From: Phenylobacterium aquaticum
GTDB taxonomy: Bacteria; Pseudomonadota; Alphaproteobacteria; Caulobacterales; Caulobacteraceae
Assembly: GCF_022695515.1 (NCBI RefSeq)
Contig: NZ_JALDPT010000011.1
Coordinates: forward strand, 1 to 64,000
Length of the DNA: 64,000 bases
Direction of reading: 5' to 3'
Numbering within the stretch: position 1 is the stretch's first letter; each line of letters begins with the position of its first letter. Shown piece by piece: positions 34,448 to 43,943 of this stretch. A program made the position numbers and the translations under genes. The notes under the pieces were generated by a model. It made no database searches, was not told where the DNA came from, and worked only from the letters and a program-made list of their open reading frames with translations.

Positions 34448-36388
34448 ATGGAGCAGATGGCCAACCGCGCGCAGACGGTGCTCGCCGATACTCTGATCGC
34501 CGCCGGGGCTTTCCTGCTCGCCTACATGCTGTCGGCCACCCGCGCTCTGGGGCTGGATTCCAGCGGCCTGTCGAGCCTCAGCCTGCTGCAGCTCACCGCC
34601 ATCTACGCCGGCCTGGCCGCCCTCTTCTCCTCCATGTTCCGCCGCGAGCTCTCGCCGTGGCGCTATGTGTCCATTCCCGACGCCCTGGTCCTGGCCCGCA
34701 CCGCCATGCTGACCGCCGGCGTCTTCCTGCTGGCGGTGTTCGTGATCGACCGGGCCAGCGGCCTGGCCCGTTCGGTCCTGGCGCTGTCGCCGATTTTCCA
34801 GATGGTCGGATCCATGGGCGCGCGCATCACCCGCCGCGCCCTGCATGAGCACGCCCTCGACAGCTTCGCGCCGCTGAAATCGATCCGCGATCGCGCCGCG
34901 CAGGCCCCGTCCCTGCTGCTGATCGGGCCGACGGCTTTGGCCGACACCTATCTGCGCGACGTCGCGCGGCGCCATGACCACGCCTGGACCACGGTCGGCA
35001 TCGTCAGTCCGGACGCGCGGGATCTGGGCCAGCAGGTTCGCGGCGCCTGCGTGATCGAGAGCATCGACAACCTGGACGCCGCCCTGACCGATCTGCGCCG
35101 CTGGAACCGCTATCCCCGCGCCATCCTGTTCCTGGACGAGCCCGGTCGCCTGAAGGGTCTCACCGCCGACCAGCTGGGCCGCCTGAAGAATGACGGGATC
35201 CGTCTGCTGCGCCTGCCCTCCATTGTTGAGCTTTCGCAGCACGAGAGCGTGTCTCTGCTCCCCATGCGCGACATCAGCGTCGAGGAGCTCCTGGCCCGCG
35301 AGCCAATCGAGCTCGACCGCGCCGCGGTCCAGGCCCTGATCCGCGGTCGCCGCGTCCTGATCACCGGCGCGGGCGGCTCCATCGGGGCCGAACTCTGCCG
35401 GCAGGTGGCCGCCTTCCAGGCCGCCCACGTGACCATGCTGGATTTCTCCGAGACCTCGCTGTTCGAGATCGATCGCGAGATGGGCGAGACGAGCCCCGGC
35501 CTGTCGCGCAAGGCCGCCCTGGTGGATGTCCGCAACGCCGCGCGGGTCACGGCCTGCTTCCAGGCCGAGAAGCCGGACCTCGTATTCCACGCCGCGGCCC
35601 TGAAGCATGTCTCGATGGTCGAGCGCCATCCGAGCGAGGGCGTGCTGACCAATGTGATCGGCACCTGGAACGTGGCCGAGGCCGCGCGCGCCTGCGGCGC
35701 CGCCCAGATGGTGCTGATCTCGACCGACAAGGCCGTGGATCCGTCCAATGTCATGGGGGCCACCAAGCGGCTGGCGGAATCGGTGATCCAGGCCCAGCAG
35801 ACCGGCCAGGGCACGCGGTTCTCCGCCGTGCGGTTCGGCAATGTCCTGGGCTCGGCCGGCTCGGTGGTGCCGATCTTCAAGTCGCAGATCGATCGGGGCG
35901 GCCCGGTCACCGTGACCCATGAGGACATGGCCCGCTTCTTCATGACCATTCCTGAGGCGACCCAGCTCGTGCTGCACGCCACGGCGACCTGCGCGGAGGG
36001 GGCCGACAGCCACCACGCCCGGCTGTTCCTGCTGGAGATGGGAGAACCCGTCCGGATCATGGACCTGGCCCGCCAGATGATCGCCCTGTCCGGTCTCACG
36101 CCCGGCAAGGACATCGAGATCGAGATCACCGGCCTGCGTCCGGGCGAGAAGCTCACCGAGGCCCTGCTCGACGAAACCGAGCGCTCGATCCCCTGCGCGC
36201 CTAAGGTGATGGAGGTCGTGTCCTCCTCCGCCCTGCGGGTCACCGCCAACCATCTGCTCAATCTGGAAGTCCTCGCCGACAAGGGCGATGTCGAGGAGGT
36301 GCGCCGCGCGCTCTTCGACCTGGTCGCCCAGATCCGCGGCGAACGTCCGGGCGCCGCCCCGGCCCTGCGCGTGGTCGCCAACGGCTGA
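34448..36388 (+). CDS. Polysaccharide nucleoside-diphosphate sugar epimerase/dehydratase (CapD/WbpM type)
   Basis: A 646-residue inner-membrane protein. About four membrane helices at the N-terminus (first 130 residues) precede a cytoplasmic Rossmann domain with VLITGAGGSIGAELCRQV, ISTDKAVDPSNVMGATKRLAE and VRFGNVLGSAGSVVPIF. This is the FlaA1/WbpM/CapD family of UDP-sugar 4,6-dehydratases and 5-epimerases, which supply UDP-linked deoxy or amino sugars for O-antigen, capsule or holdfast-like polysaccharide. Immediately downstream lies an NAD-dependent epimerase, so the pair is a sugar-nucleotide cassette. Confidence 0.93.
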   Translation: MEQMANRAQTVLADTLIAAGAFLLAYMLSATRALGLDSSGLSSLSLLQLTAIYAGLAALFSSMFRRELSPWRYVSIPDALVLARTAMLTAGVFLLAVFVIDRASGLARSVLALSPIFQMVGSMGARITRRALHEHALDSFAPLKSIRDRAAQAPSLLLIGPTALADTYLRDVARRHDHAWTTVGIVSPDARDLGQQVRGACVIESIDNLDAALTDLRRWNRYPRAILFLDEPGRLKGLTADQLGRLKNDGIRLLRLPSIVELSQHESVSLLPMRDISVEELLAREPIELDRAAVQALIRGRRVLITGAGGSIGAELCRQVAAFQAAHVTMLDFSETSLFEIDREMGETSPGLSRKAALVDVRNAARVTACFQAEKPDLVFHAAALKHVSMVERHPSEGVLTNVIGTWNVAEAARACGAAQMVLISTDKAVDPSNVMGATKRLAESVIQAQQTGQGTRFSAVRFGNVLGSAGSVVPIFKSQIDRGGPVTVTHEDMARFFMTIPEATQLVLHATATCAEGADSHHARLFLLEMGEPVRIMDLARQMIALSGLTPGKDIEIEITGLRPGEKLTEALLDETERSIPCAPKVMEVVSSSALRVTANHLLNLEVLADKGDVEEVRRALFDLVAQIRGERPGAAPALRVVANG

Positions 36389-36412
36389 GTCGGCCGTTAG
36401 GCTGCAGCCATC

Positions 36413-37427
36413 ATGACCGTCATCCTCGTCACCGGCTCGGCCGGCTTCATCGGTTCGCACCTGTCCCACCGCCTGCTGGCGCGGGGCGACCAGGTCATAG
36501 GCCTCGACAACCTCAATCCCTATTACGACCCGAGCCTGAAGCAGGCCCGGCTCGCCCGGCTGGAGGCCCTGCCCGGCTATCGCCACGCCAAGATCAATCT
36601 GGAGGACCGCGACGCCGTCGCCGCCCTGTTCGCCGAGGTGAAGCCCGAGCGGGTGGTCAATCTCGCCGCCCAGGCCGGGGTTCGCTACAGCCTTGAGAAC
36701 CCGGCGGCCTATGTGGACTCAAACCTGGTCGGGTTCGGCAACATCCTGGAAGGGTGCCGGGCCGTGCAGACCGGCCATCTGGTCTATGCCTCGACCAGCT
36801 CGGTCTATGGCGCCAACGGCAATATGCCCTTCTCGGCCCACTCGCCGGTGCACCACCCGATCACGCTCTACGCGGCCACCAAGCTCGCCAACGAGTCCAT
36901 GGCCCATTCCTACGCCCACCTGTTCGGCTTTCCCTGCACGGGCCTGCGCTTCTTCACGGTCTACGGCCCCTGGGCGGCCCGACATGGCGCTGTTCAAGTT
37001 CACAGACGCGATCCTCAAGGACCAGCCGATCGACGTCTATGGCCAGGGTAAGATGCAGCGCGACTTCACCTTCGTCGACGACATCGTCGAGGGCGTGATC
37101 GCCGCCCTGGATCGCCCGGCCCAGGTCAATCCGGACTGGGACCCGCAGACGCCCGATCCGGCCACCAGCGGTGTCGCCCCCTGGCGGATCTTCAACATCG
37201 GCAACAGCCACAAGGTCGAGCTGATGCGCTATATCGAGGTGCTGGAGGCCAAGCTCGGCCGCAAGGCCAAGCTCAACCTCATGCCCATGCAGCCCGGCGA
37301 CGTCGCCCGCACCGAGGCCGACATCACCGACACCCGCGCCGCCCTCGGCTACGCTCCCAAGGTCCTGGTCGAGGAAGGCGTCAGCCGCTTCATCGACTGG
37401 TATCTCGACTACTACAAGGCGGGCTGA
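36413..37427 (+). pseudogene. UDP-glucuronate-epimerase-like protein, frameshifted
   Basis: A short-chain sugar epimerase of about 338 residues, related to UDP-glucuronate 4-epimerase and the Cap/LpsL group. The first frame carries [31 protein letters not shown] and [10 protein letters not shown]. At 36974 the frame breaks; the expected [12 protein letters not shown] is split as YGPW + a second frame from 36975 on. The second frame continues properly through FTFVDDIVEGVIAALDR to the C-terminus at 37427. Two missing bases (or one extra) after 36974 explain it, and the downstream half looks under selection. It would epimerise a UDP-sugar acid. Confidence 0.82.
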
Positions 37428-37431
37428 GACG

Positions 37432-38709
37432 ATGGCGGCGACCCGACGGGGCGTTCTGGCCGGCGGCCTGATGGCGCCTGGCGCGGCCATGGCGGCAGGG
37501 AGGGACACCGTGGACGCGGAGCGCGTGAAGGCCGATCTCGAACATTATGTGGGCCTGGGATCCAAGGTCTCCGGCAGCCCCGGCGACACGGCGGCCGGCG
37601 CCTGGATGGAAGCGCGCCTGCAGGCGCTGGGCTTCGCGACCACGCGCCAGACCATCCAGACGCCCTATTTCGACCTGACGCGGGCCGAGCTCGCGGTCGG
37701 CGAGACCACCAAGCCGGTCCTGCCCCTGGCCATTGTCACCCCCACGCCGCCAGAGGGCGTGGCCGGCCGGCTGGCGGTCGGCGAGCCCTGGTCCAAGCCC
37801 CAGGATCTGACGGGCGCCATCGCCCTGATCCCCCTGACCCACGCCCGCTGGTCCAGCGCCAAGGTCGAGGCGGTGCGCCGCCCGACCGCCGCCGCCCTGG
37901 CCGCGGGGGCCGCCGCGGTGATCCTGATCACCACCGGTCCGACCGGCGAGGCGATCCAGCTCAACGCCGATGGCGACAAGCCGATGTTCGATCGCCCGGT
38001 GGCGGTGCTGAGCCCCAAGGACGCCGCGGCCTTTCTGGCGGCGGCCGGATCGACCGCCCGCCTGACCGTGACGGGCGCCGGCGGCTTTCGCCCGGCCTTC
38101 AACCTGATGGGTCGCCGGGACAAGGGCCATGGCCGATGGCTGGTGGTCTCGACCCCGCGCTCAGGCTGGACGGCCTGCGCGGGCGAGCGTGGACCGGGCG
38201 TCGCGGTCTGGATGGGCCTGGCCGACTGGGCCAGCCGCGCCGACCTGCCGGTCGATCTCGCCTTCGTCTGCAACAGTGGCCACGAATACGAAAACTTGGG
38301 CGCCGCGCGCATGCTGGAGGAGATCGCGCCCCGCCCGACGGAGACGGCCATGTGGCTGCATCTCGGCGCCAATGTCGCCGCCCGCGACTGGCACGAGCTG
38401 GGCGGCCAGCTGGCGCCCTTGCCCAGCCCTGATCCCCAACGGATCCTGATGGCGACGCCGGACCTGCTGGCCCCCTGCCGGGAGGCGTTCGCGGGCCAGC
38501 CAGGCCTTGAGGCGCCCTATGCGGCCGGCGCCGGCGCGGCCGGCGAGCTCACCCACATTCTGGCCTCGGGCTATCCCAAGGTGGCGGGCGTGTTCGGCGT
38601 GCACCGCTTCCACCACGTGGCCGGCGACGATCTGCGCTGCGTCGATGCGCGTTTCACTGCCGCCGCCCTTGAGGGCTTCAAGCGCCTGATCCGCGCCGCC
38701 CTGGCCTGA
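37432..38709 (+). CDS. M28-peptidase-like protein with PA-type insert
   Basis: A 425-residue protein with a twin-arginine-like start (MAATRRGVLAGG) and a probable signal. The first half looks like an M28 aminopeptidase N-terminal domain plus a PA-domain stretch (IALIPLTHARW); the second half is the M28-like core. The metal ligands look degenerate: VVSTPRSGWTACAGERGPG stands where H-x-D and D-x-x-S-G are expected, though the NSGHEYENLG segment retains Glu. It may be a non-canonical peptidase or binding protein. It begins four bases after the epimerase stop. Confidence 0.7.
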   Translation: MAATRRGVLAGGLMAPGAAMAAGRDTVDAERVKADLEHYVGLGSKVSGSPGDTAAGAWMEARLQALGFATTRQTIQTPYFDLTRAELAVGETTKPVLPLAIVTPTPPEGVAGRLAVGEPWSKPQDLTGAIALIPLTHARWSSAKVEAVRRPTAAALAAGAAAVILITTGPTGEAIQLNADGDKPMFDRPVAVLSPKDAAAFLAAAGSTARLTVTGAGGFRPAFNLMGRRDKGHGRWLVVSTPRSGWTACAGERGPGVAVWMGLADWASRADLPVDLAFVCNSGHEYENLGAARMLEEIAPRPTETAMWLHLGANVAARDWHELGGQLAPLPSPDPQRILMATPDLLAPCREAFAGQPGLEAPYAAGAGAAGELTHILASGYPKVAGVFGVHRFHHVAGDDLRCVDARFTAAALEGFKRLIRAALA

Positions 38710-38713
38710 CCGG

Positions 38714-39433
38714 ATGACCGAGCGCCCCGGCACGGCGGTGGTGATCGGGGCGACCGGCGGGATCGGTTCGGCCCTGCTCGCCCGGCTGCGGGCGGAGGAC
38801 CGGTTCGAGTCCGTGCTGGGCGCCTCGCGGCGCCCGCCCGCGGACGATCCCCTGTCGCTCACGCTCGACCTGGAGAACGAAGCCTCGATCGCGGCGGCCG
38901 CGGCGCGCCTGCAGAGCCATCCCCCCCTGGACCTGGTGATCGTCGCAACCGGCGTCTTGCATGGCTCTGGGTTGAGGCCCGAGAAGTCCTACCGCGCCCT
39001 CGACCCCACGGCCCTGGCCCGGGTCTTCGCGATCAACACGATCGGCCCGGCCCTGGTCGCCAAACACCTTCTGCCGCTGATGGCCCGGGACGGCCGATCG
39101 GTGTTCGCGGCGCTGTCAGCGCGGGTGGGGTCGATCTCCGACAATCGCCTGGGCGGCTGGCACGCCTATCGGGCGTCCAAGGCGGCGCTCAACATGATGA
39201 TCCGCAACCTGGCGATCGAGCAGGCCCGCACCCGCCCCCACTCGATCTGCGTCGCCCTGCATCCTGGCACGGTCGACACCGGCCTGAGCGACCCCTTCCA
39301 AAAGGGGGTGCCGACCGAGCGCCTGTTTACGCCCGACCAGTCGGCGGCCTGTCTGCTGGAGGTGATCGCGGGGCTTGGTCCTCAGGACAGCGGCGGGTTC
39401 TTCGCCTGGGACGGTTCGGCGATTCCGTTCTGA
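38714..39433 (+). CDS. Short-chain dehydrogenase/reductase
   Basis: A 239-residue SDR related to CsgA/C-factor and YciK-type enzymes. It shows VVIGATGGIGSALLARL (cofactor loop), TGVLHG, INTIGPALVAKH, a Ser in AALSARVGSI and Tyr-x3-Lys in YRASKAALNMM. The C-terminal part includes DSGGFFAWDG. It starts five bases after the M28-like stop, so the epimerase, M28-like and SDR genes may share one transcript. Confidence 0.92.
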   Translation: MTERPGTAVVIGATGGIGSALLARLRAEDRFESVLGASRRPPADDPLSLTLDLENEASIAAAAARLQSHPPLDLVIVATGVLHGSGLRPEKSYRALDPTALARVFAINTIGPALVAKHLLPLMARDGRSVFAALSARVGSISDNRLGGWHAYRASKAALNMMIRNLAIEQARTRPHSICVALHPGTVDTGLSDPFQKGVPTERLFTPDQSAACLLEVIAGLGPQDSGGFFAWDGSAIPF

Positions 39434-39498
39434 CGGCGGCGTTGCCTCGCACGCGCCGTCCGGCCATGTTGCCCCTTCCACCTGTCCGGAGTTGTCCC

Positions 39499-40716
39499 AT
39501 GGATCTGATCACCTCTTCGAAGTTCTGGGTGGAGGCCGGCGACGACCTTCTGGACGAGATGATCAATCTGCGCCGGGCGATCCACGAGGAGCCCGAGCTG
39601 GGGCTGCACCTGCCCAAGACCACCGCCAAGGCCAAGGCGGCGCTGGAGGGGTTGCCGCTCGAGATCTATGAGGGCCCATCGACCTCCGGCTTCGTGGCGG
39701 TGCTACGCGGGCCCGCCAATGGCCGCACCGTGCTGCTGCGCGGCGACATGGACGCCCTGCCCCTGCAGGAGGACACCGGCCTCGACTTCGCCTCGCGCAC
39801 CGACGGGGCGATGCACGCCTGCGGCCACGACACCCACGTCGCCATGCTGGTCGGCGCGGCGCGCGCGCTCTGCGCCCGGCGCGACCAGCTGGCCGGCACG
39901 GTGATGTTCATGTTCCAGCCGGGTGAGGAAGGCTTTCACGGCGCCCGCTGGATGCTGGACGACGGCCTGATCGACCCGTTGCCCGACGCCGCCTTCGCCC
40001 TACACATCTCGCCCAATATTCCGACCGGCGTGTTCGCAGGCCGCGCAGGTCCCCTGCTGGCGGCGGCCGATGTCTTCCACATCACGGTGAAGGGCCGGGG
40101 CGGCCACGCCTCGGCGCCCCACGACGCCCTGGACCCGATCCCGGTGGCCTGCGAGATCGTCACCGCCATCCAGGCCATGGTCACCCGCCGCATCCCCGCC
40201 TTCGATCCCGTCGTGATCACGGTGGGCAAGATCCAGGCCGGTACGACCAACAACGTCATCCCGGAATCGGCGGTGATCGAAGGGACCATCCGGTCCTTCT
40301 CCGAGCGCTCGCGGGAGCTCGCCCACGAGGGCCTGCGCCGGCTGGCCCCGCACATCGCCCAGGCCCACACCGCCGACGCCAGCGTCGAGATCATTCCGGG
40401 CTTCCCGGTCACGGTCTGCACCAGCGAGGCCGCCGCCCTGTTCGAGCGGACCGCCGAAGCGCTGTTCGGCCCCGGCGCCTGGCGCACCATGCCCTCGCCC
40501 GCCATGGGCGCTGAGGACTTCGCCTATGTCCTGCAGAAGGTTCCGGGCGCCATGGCCTTCCTGGGCGCGACGCCGGAAGGCGGCGACTGGCGATCCTGCT
40601 GCGCCCTGCACTCCAACCGCATGGTGCTGGACGAGCGGGTGATGGCCCGCGGCGTCGCCATGCACTGCGCCATGGCCGAGACCTACCTCTCCAAGGGTTT
40701 CGACCTCGAGCCCTGA
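39499..40716 (+). CDS. M20 family amidohydrolase (N-acyl amino acid hydrolase/hippuricase-like)
   Basis: A 405-residue cytoplasmic metallopeptidase. The zinc-site features are LLRGDMDALPL (first Asp), HACGHDTHVAML, MFMFQPGEEG (Glu) and the M20 dimerisation domain with GRGGHASAPHDALDP. It belongs to the hippurate/N-acetyl amino acid hydrolase group and releases an amino acid from N-acyl forms. ATG 39499 is at the family start. It is flanked by two SDR genes. Confidence 0.93.
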   Translation: MDLITSSKFWVEAGDDLLDEMINLRRAIHEEPELGLHLPKTTAKAKAALEGLPLEIYEGPSTSGFVAVLRGPANGRTVLLRGDMDALPLQEDTGLDFASRTDGAMHACGHDTHVAMLVGAARALCARRDQLAGTVMFMFQPGEEGFHGARWMLDDGLIDPLPDAAFALHISPNIPTGVFAGRAGPLLAAADVFHITVKGRGGHASAPHDALDPIPVACEIVTAIQAMVTRRIPAFDPVVITVGKIQAGTTNNVIPESAVIEGTIRSFSERSRELAHEGLRRLAPHIAQAHTADASVEIIPGFPVTVCTSEAAALFERTAEALFGPGAWRTMPSPAMGAEDFAYVLQKVPGAMAFLGATPEGGDWRSCCALHSNRMVLDERVMARGVAMHCAMAETYLSKGFDLEP

Positions 40717-40826
40717 CAGGGGTCCGTACCGATTGCTCGAAAAACTTCTGGCCTCCCCCGCCGGTCCCGCTAGGTTGCGGGCCGGGTCGGGGCGAGGCCG
40801 ATCCCGCATTTTCAGGAGACGTTATT

Positions 40827-41594
40827 TTGAAAAATCTGTTCAGCGTCGAGGGCAAGGTGGCCGTGGTCACCGGCGGCAGCCGCGGCATCGGCGAGATGAT
40901 CGCCCGCGGGTTCGTGGAGAACGGCGCGAAGGTCTATATTTCGTCGCGCAAGGCCTCGGTCTGCGACGGCCTGGCCGAGGAGCTGTCCAAGTACGGGACC
41001 TGCATCTCGCTCCCCTTCGACCTGTCGAACATGGCCGGCATCGAGGGTCTGGCTGCGGCGGTGGCCGAGCGCGAGCCCAAGCTCGATATCCTGGTCAATA
41101 ACGCCGGCGCCACCTGGGGCGCGCCGATCGACGAGTATCCCGAGGACGGCTGGGACAAGACCGTCGACCTGAACGTGAAGTCGATCTTCTTCCTGACCCA
41201 AAAGCTCCTGCCCCAGCTTCGCGCCGCCGCCACGCACGAGCATCCGTCGCGGGTGATCAACATCGCCTCGGTGAACGGCATCGAGCCTCCGGGCCTGGAG
41301 ACCTACGCCTATTCGACCTCCAAGGCCGGCTGCATCATGCTGACCCGCCACCTGGCCAAGCGGCTGGCGAGCGAGAACATCCTGGTCAATGCGATCGCAC
41401 CGGGCCCCTTCCAGAGCCACATGATGGCCGCGACCCTGGCCCGGGCCGGCGACGCCATCGCCAAGTCGAACCCCCGCGGCCGCATCGGCACGCCAGAGGA
41501 CATCGCTGGCGTGGCCATCTTCCTGTCCAGCCGCGCTAGCGCCTACACCACAGGCGCTGTCGTGCCCTGCGACGGCGGTTCGGCGGAAGTCTGA
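40827..41594 (+). CDS. Short-chain dehydrogenase/reductase (gluconate 5-dehydrogenase-like)
   Basis: A 255-residue classical SDR. It shows VVTGGSRGIGEMIARGF, LVNNAGATWGAP, NIASVNGIEPPG and Tyr-x3-Lys in YSTSKAGCIM; the C-terminus has GAVVPCDGGSAEV. It resembles Gno/KduD-type and rhamnolipid-type RhlG reductases. It starts with TTG 40827 eight bases behind AGGAG. The substrate is unknown; a neighbouring M20 hydrolase gives no clear pathway. Confidence 0.92.
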   Translation: MKNLFSVEGKVAVVTGGSRGIGEMIARGFVENGAKVYISSRKASVCDGLAEELSKYGTCISLPFDLSNMAGIEGLAAAVAEREPKLDILVNNAGATWGAPIDEYPEDGWDKTVDLNVKSIFFLTQKLLPQLRAAATHEHPSRVINIASVNGIEPPGLETYAYSTSKAGCIMLTRHLAKRLASENILVNAIAPGPFQSHMMAATLARAGDAIAKSNPRGRIGTPEDIAGVAIFLSSRASAYTTGAVVPCDGGSAEV

Positions 41595-41634
41595 GGCCCA
41601 AGGGGCGGGCCGCCCGGCCCGTCCCGATCTGCCC

Positions 41635-42923
41635 CTAGAGCCGGAAGTCGGTCTCGTCCTTCGGGAACATGGCCTTGAGGTCCTGGATGACCACGCCCGG
41701 CTTGCCGAGCGCGCGGATCGCCTCCAGGCCCATGGCGTGGAAGGCCCCGTGGGCGACGGCGACGACCACCCCGTCATAGGCGCCGGGCTCGGGATGCTCG
41801 ACCGGCGTGACGCCGTATTCGTGCTGGGCCTCGGCGGCGTCGACCCAGGGGTCGTGGACGTCGACGGCGACCTCGTAGTCCTGAAGCGCGCTGACGATGT
41901 CGATGACCCGGGTGTTACGCAGGTCCGGGCAGTTCTCCTTGAAAGCCAGCCCCATGACCAGGACGCGGGCGCCGCGCACCTTCACGTCACGGCGGATGAG
42001 CGCCTTGACCATGGCCTCGGCGACATAGGCGCCCATGCCGTCATTGATCCGCCGTCCGGCCAGGATGACCTGCGGATGGTGCCCCACCGCCTCGGCCTTG
42101 AAGGTCAGGTAATAGGGATCGACCCCGATGCAGTGGCCGCCGACCAGGCCGGGCTGGAATTTCAAGAAGTTCCACTTGGTGCCGGCGGCCGCCAGAACCT
42201 CCTGAGTATCTATGCCCAGGCGATTGAAAATCATCGAGAATTCATTGATCAGCGCAATGTTGAGATCGCGCTGGGTGTTCTCGATCACCTTGGCGCCTCG
42301 GCCACCCGGATCGAACTGGCGAGATGGGTGCCGGCGGTCACCACCGCCCCATAGAGGGCGTCGACGAAGGCGGCCGCTTCCGGCGTTGAGCCGGCCGTGA
42401 CCTTGATGATGGTGGACAGGCGATGGGCCCGGTCGCCGGGGTTGGCGCGCTCGGGGCTGTAGCCGGCGAAGAAGTCACGGTTGAACTTGAGGCCCGAGAC
42501 CTGCTCGATCACCGGGACGCAGTCCTCTTCGGTCGCGCCGGGATAGACGGTAGATTCATAGACCACCACCGCGCCCTTGGAGATCACCCGCCCGACCGTG
42601 CGGCTGGCCGAGATCAGGGCGCCGAGGTCCGGGCGCTTATGGGCGTCGATGGGGGTCGGCACGGTGACGATGAAGACGTTGCAGGTCGCAAGGTCGGCCT
42701 CGTCGCGCGACAGGGTCAACCGGCTGGCGGCCTTCAGCTCGTTCGGATCGACCTCAAGCGTGCGGTCATGGCCGGACTTCAGCTCGGCGATGCGGGCCTC
42801 GCTGATGTCGAACCCCACCACGTCGTAGGCTTCCGCCAGGGCCACAGCCAGGGGCAGACCGACATAGCCCAGGCCGATGACGCCAAGCTTGGCGGGGGTC
42901 TGGGTGAAGGGGTTCAGAAGCAT
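41635..42923 (-). pseudogene. Nucleotide-sugar dehydrogenase (TviB/WbpA type), frameshifted
   Basis: A UDP-sugar 6-dehydrogenase of about 430 residues. The N-terminal Rossmann domain is KLGVIGLGYVGLPLAVALAE; the middle has VPTPIDAHKRPDL and TVYPGATEEDC. The catalytic cysteine sits in [14 protein letters not shown], and the C-terminal domain in [14 protein letters not shown]. At about 42295 the frame breaks after RVAEA; the continuation (IENTQRDLN and on) is in another frame, and one missing base restores it. Expected product: UDP-N-acetyl-mannosaminuronic/galactosaminuronic acid for polysaccharide. It fits with the 34-37 kb sugar genes. Confidence 0.85.
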
Positions 42924-43007
42924 CGTGATCTCGCGAACCGCGCCAAGGACCGGCGCGCCGGGCCTGACTAGCATCATTTGGGCCATCCGCGTCAGGGGGG
43001 GCCGGGA

Positions 43008-43919
43008 TCAGGCGGCCGGGCGGACATCCGGCTGGGCCTCGAAATAGATCTTGGCCTCCTCCAGCAGGGCGGCCGCCAGCCGGTTCATGGGGGCGAGGGC
43101 CGAGGTCATGAAGGCGTATTCGTGCAGGATCTGCGGCTGGAACAGCCGGGTCACCAGGCCCGGGCGAATGAAGTCGCGGGCCATCATGGCGTTGACGATG
43201 GCGACGCCTACGCCTTGGGCGGCGAAGGCGCAGGCCGAGCCCACGGTGTGGGTCTCCAGCTTCACGTCTGGCAGCACGCCGCGGGACCGGAAGGCGTCGT
43301 CGATCTGGCGGCGCGTCCAGGCGCCGGAGCCCAGCTGGACCAGGGGCTCGTTGCGCAACAGCTCCGGCGTGAGGATCTCATGGGCCGCCAAGCGGTGGTC
43401 GTGGGGCAGGACGCAGACCGTCTCGCTGGTCGAGAGCACCACGGTGGAGATGTCGCCGCGATTGATCGGCAGCTTCACGAACCCGCAGTCGGCGGTGCGG
43501 TTGGCGACCATGGCCCGCGCCGTCTCGGTGCTGCGGGAATCGATACTGACGCGCACCTTGGGAAAGCGCGCCAGGAAGCGGGTGAGGATGATCGACAGGG
43601 CGCCTTCCGACAGGCTGGGCGGGGCCACGATCTTCAGAAGGCCCGCATTGAACATGGCGATGTCGCGGACCAGGGCGTCGATCCGGTCCAGGCCGCCGAA
43701 GGCCAGGTCGACCTCCTCATAGATCAGCAGCGCCTCGGGTGTCGGATTCAGACGCCCCTTCTCCCGATAGAACAGGCGAAAGCCCGCCTCCTGCTCCAAC
43801 TGGGCGATCAGCCGGCTGACCGCGGGCTGGGTCAGGCCCATGCGGGCGGCCGCGGCCGTGGCCGAGCCGCTCATCATCGTCTCCCGGAACGCCTCCAGGC
43901 TGCGCAGGTTGAGCTTCAT
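43008..43919 (-). CDS. LysR family transcriptional regulator
   Basis: A 303-residue LysR protein. The winged HTH (MKLNLRSLEAFRETMMSGS, MGLTQPAVSRLIAQLEQEAG) is followed by a substrate-binding domain. It lies 24 bases downstream of the CocE-type hydrolase on the same strand, so it may be the last gene of the TonB receptor / YfcC / CocE unit rather than divergent, which is unusual for LysR. It would then control its own operon. The inducer is unknown. Confidence 0.93.
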   Translation of the reverse strand: MKLNLRSLEAFRETMMSGSATAAAARMGLTQPAVSRLIAQLEQEAGFRLFYREKGRLNPTPEALLIYEEVDLAFGGLDRIDALVRDIAMFNAGLLKIVAPPSLSEGALSIILTRFLARFPKVRVSIDSRSTETARAMVANRTADCGFVKLPINRGDISTVVLSTSETVCVLPHDHRLAAHEILTPELLRNEPLVQLGSGAWTRRQIDDAFRSRGVLPDVKLETHTVGSACAFAAQGVGVAIVNAMMARDFIRPGLVTRLFQPQILHEYAFMTSALAPMNRLAAALLEEAKIYFEAQPDVRPAA

Positions 43920-43943
43920 GGCCCCCTCCCCGCCCGCGTCGCC

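Noticed and set aside
34409..36586. 725-residue minus-strand open frame opposite the CapD-like gene
   Set aside because: No recognisable domain; the plus strand has full dehydratase motifs. It is an antisense artefact of GC-biased codons.
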